DNA of 38,032 bases, taken from positions 1 through 38,032 of the forward strand of contig CANQPH010000031.1 of NCBI GenBank assembly GCA_947625675.1. Direction: 5' to 3'. A program made the translations under genes and the position numbers. The notes beneath the pieces are model-generated. The model saw only the letters and a program-made list of their open reading frames with translations, searched no databases and was not told the origin of the DNA. Every line of letters begins with the position of its first letter. Positions within the stretch are counted from its first letter, which is position 1. The DNA comes from an uncultured Acetatifactor sp. (lineage in GTDB: Bacteria; Bacillota; Clostridia; Lachnospirales; Lachnospiraceae). Shown in pieces: positions 37,044 to 38,032 of this stretch.

Positions 37044-37925
37044 TTGCATAAATATATGAGAGCCATCGGTTTCAGTGAATATGCGGACCGCAAAAAGTTA
37101 AAAGAGCTCTTGACGGAAGTGATTATGAATTCCGATGAACGGGCTTATACCATCAACCAAGAAAACATTCTTCTGGGCGAATTCTGCAAAAATTTCGCCG
37201 AAAGGATCGGGATCGCCGTTTGTGGAGAGTTCGATGAAGAAGATCGGTTCGTATATGAATATTATTATCCTTATTTGAGAGGGAGCGAAATCACCACTTA
37301 CGAGGATGTGTCTGTGGAACGGCATGCGGCCAAGGAGTCCTACGCCGGAGTCTGCGATGACGTGAAGGTGGGGATTTCCCTGATCTTCTATCTGCAGAAC
37401 ATGATCCCTTATGTAAAGGCGCAGACCAACGGCCAGCTGCCCGTCAGAGGAACTTCCGTGAACCTGAGCGCTCTTTCCATTAACGGAATGGTGATGTTTC
37501 CTATTCAAAAAGACGAAGAGCAGAAGCAGAGGATCCAAAAAGAGTCCATCAACCGCAACAACCTCCTGGCGGCGGCCCGCAGGGGGGACGAAGATGCCAT
37601 CGAAACACTGACCCTGGAGGACATGGATATGTACACCACCATATCCCGCAAAATCCAGGATGAGGACGTGTTTAGTCTGGTGGATACTTATTTCATGCCT
37701 TACGGCGTGGAGTGCGACCAGTATTCTGTCCTGGGAGAAATTATGGATGTCCATCTCCTCACTAACCAGGAAACGGGAGAAAAAATTTATTTACTAAAAA
37801 TTTGCGCAAATGAATTGACATTTGACGTCTGTATTAATATAATAGATTTGTTCGGCGAGCCCCAGGTTGGGCGCCGTTTCAAAGGAAGCATATGGCTCCA
37901 GGGATACATCAATTTCCCGCAATGA
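37044..37925 (+). CDS. DUF3881 family protein
   Basis: The 293-residue protein belongs to a family I know mainly from Lachnospiraceae and has no assigned function. It starts (L/M)HKYMRAIGFSEYADRK, the conserved N-terminus. It has no signal peptide or membrane segment. The middle includes PVRGTSVNLSALSINGMVMFPIQKD and the C-terminus a beta-rich region ending RFKGSIWLQGYINFP. I chose the TTG at 37044, eight bases after AAGG, because homologues begin at this point. The GTG at 37035 overlaps the ribosome site. Confidence 0.8.
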   Translation: MHKYMRAIGFSEYADRKKLKELLTEVIMNSDERAYTINQENILLGEFCKNFAERIGIAVCGEFDEEDRFVYEYYYPYLRGSEITTYEDVSVERHAAKESYAGVCDDVKVGISLIFYLQNMIPYVKAQTNGQLPVRGTSVNLSALSINGMVMFPIQKDEEQKQRIQKESINRNNLLAAARRGDEDAIETLTLEDMDMYTTISRKIQDEDVFSLVDTYFMPYGVECDQYSVLGEIMDVHLLTNQETGEKIYLLKICANELTFDVCINIIDLFGEPQVGRRFKGSIWLQGYINFPQ

Positions 37926-37934
37926 ACCAAAAGT

Positions 37935-38004
37935 GTCTGCGTAGCTCAGTTGGATAGAGCGACCGCCTCCTAAGCGGTAGGTCGTTCGAGTCCAAACGGG
38001 CTCA
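37935..38004 (+). pseudogene. tRNA-Arg(CCU)-like sequence with defective 3' half
   Basis: The 5' part is a normal tRNA: acceptor strand GTCTGCG (37935-37941), TA, D arm GCTC...GAGC, and anticodon stem ACCGC/GCGGT around the loop CTCCTAA, giving anticodon CCU. After the anticodon stem the sequence fails. TTCGAGT can be a T loop, but its flanks GGTCG and CCAAA do not pair, the variable region is nearly absent, and the 3' strand CGGGCTC does not pair with GTCTGCG. I read it as a broken or recombined tRNA gene. Confidence 0.55.
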
Positions 38005-38032
38005 AAAATTGAATATTTTTTATATACGTCTC

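Overview
The window is the replication-origin region of a low-to-moderate G+C Gram-positive chromosome, most likely a member of the Lachnospiraceae (class Clostridia). The basis is the gene order dnaA-dnaN-S4 protein-recF-gyrB-gyrA on one side of the origin and rpmH-rnpA-yidD-yidC-jag-mnmE-mnmG-rsmG-soj-spo0J on the other, plus DUF4446 and DUF3881 proteins that I associate with this group.

Layout. Positions 1-5650 (minus strand) form an accessory, mostly A+T-rich island of defence-type genes. In transcription order it holds an intact GHKL-ATPase/Shedu-like nuclease fusion, a frameshifted YhcG/DUF1016 nuclease, a 40-codon ORF, an McrB gene that has lost its Walker motifs, and an intact-looking McrC. 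Positions 5704-10110 (minus) carry rlmD, a YhaM-type exoribonuclease and an HtrA-like membrane protein whose catalytic serine is replaced. A divergent promoter pair separates these from mutS2 and a two-component system (10257-14903, plus). Positions 14900-24677 (minus) are the dnaA-dnaN-yaaA-recF-gyrB-gyrA block, ending in an unrecognised nuclease-like gene. GyrB carries an unusual acidic insert of about 110 residues.

The origin (24678-25213) has perfect and near-perfect DnaA boxes, with a further box between dnaN and dnaA. To the right (plus strand) run rpmH, rnpA, yidD, yidC, jag, then mnmE, mnmG and rsmG, then an atypical NarL-type regulator lying between two perfect parS sites, then soj/parA, spo0J/parB, a DUF4446 membrane protein, serS and a DUF3881 protein. 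The last feature is a tRNA-Arg(CCU)-like sequence whose 3' half does not fold.

The genes near the origin cover initiation (DnaA, DnaN), supercoiling (GyrAB), repair (RecF, MutS2), origin segregation (ParAB-parS), protein insertion (YidC/YidD), RNA processing (RNase P, Jag) and tRNA/rRNA modification (MnmE/MnmG, RsmG, RlmD). Most of them are oriented away from oriC, so they are transcribed with replication; mutS2 and the two-component genes are the exception. The best candidates for under-described biology are the GHKL-Shedu fusion, the HtrA pseudoprotease, the nuclease-like gene behind gyrA, the GyrB insert and the Asp-to-Glu response regulator between the parS sites.
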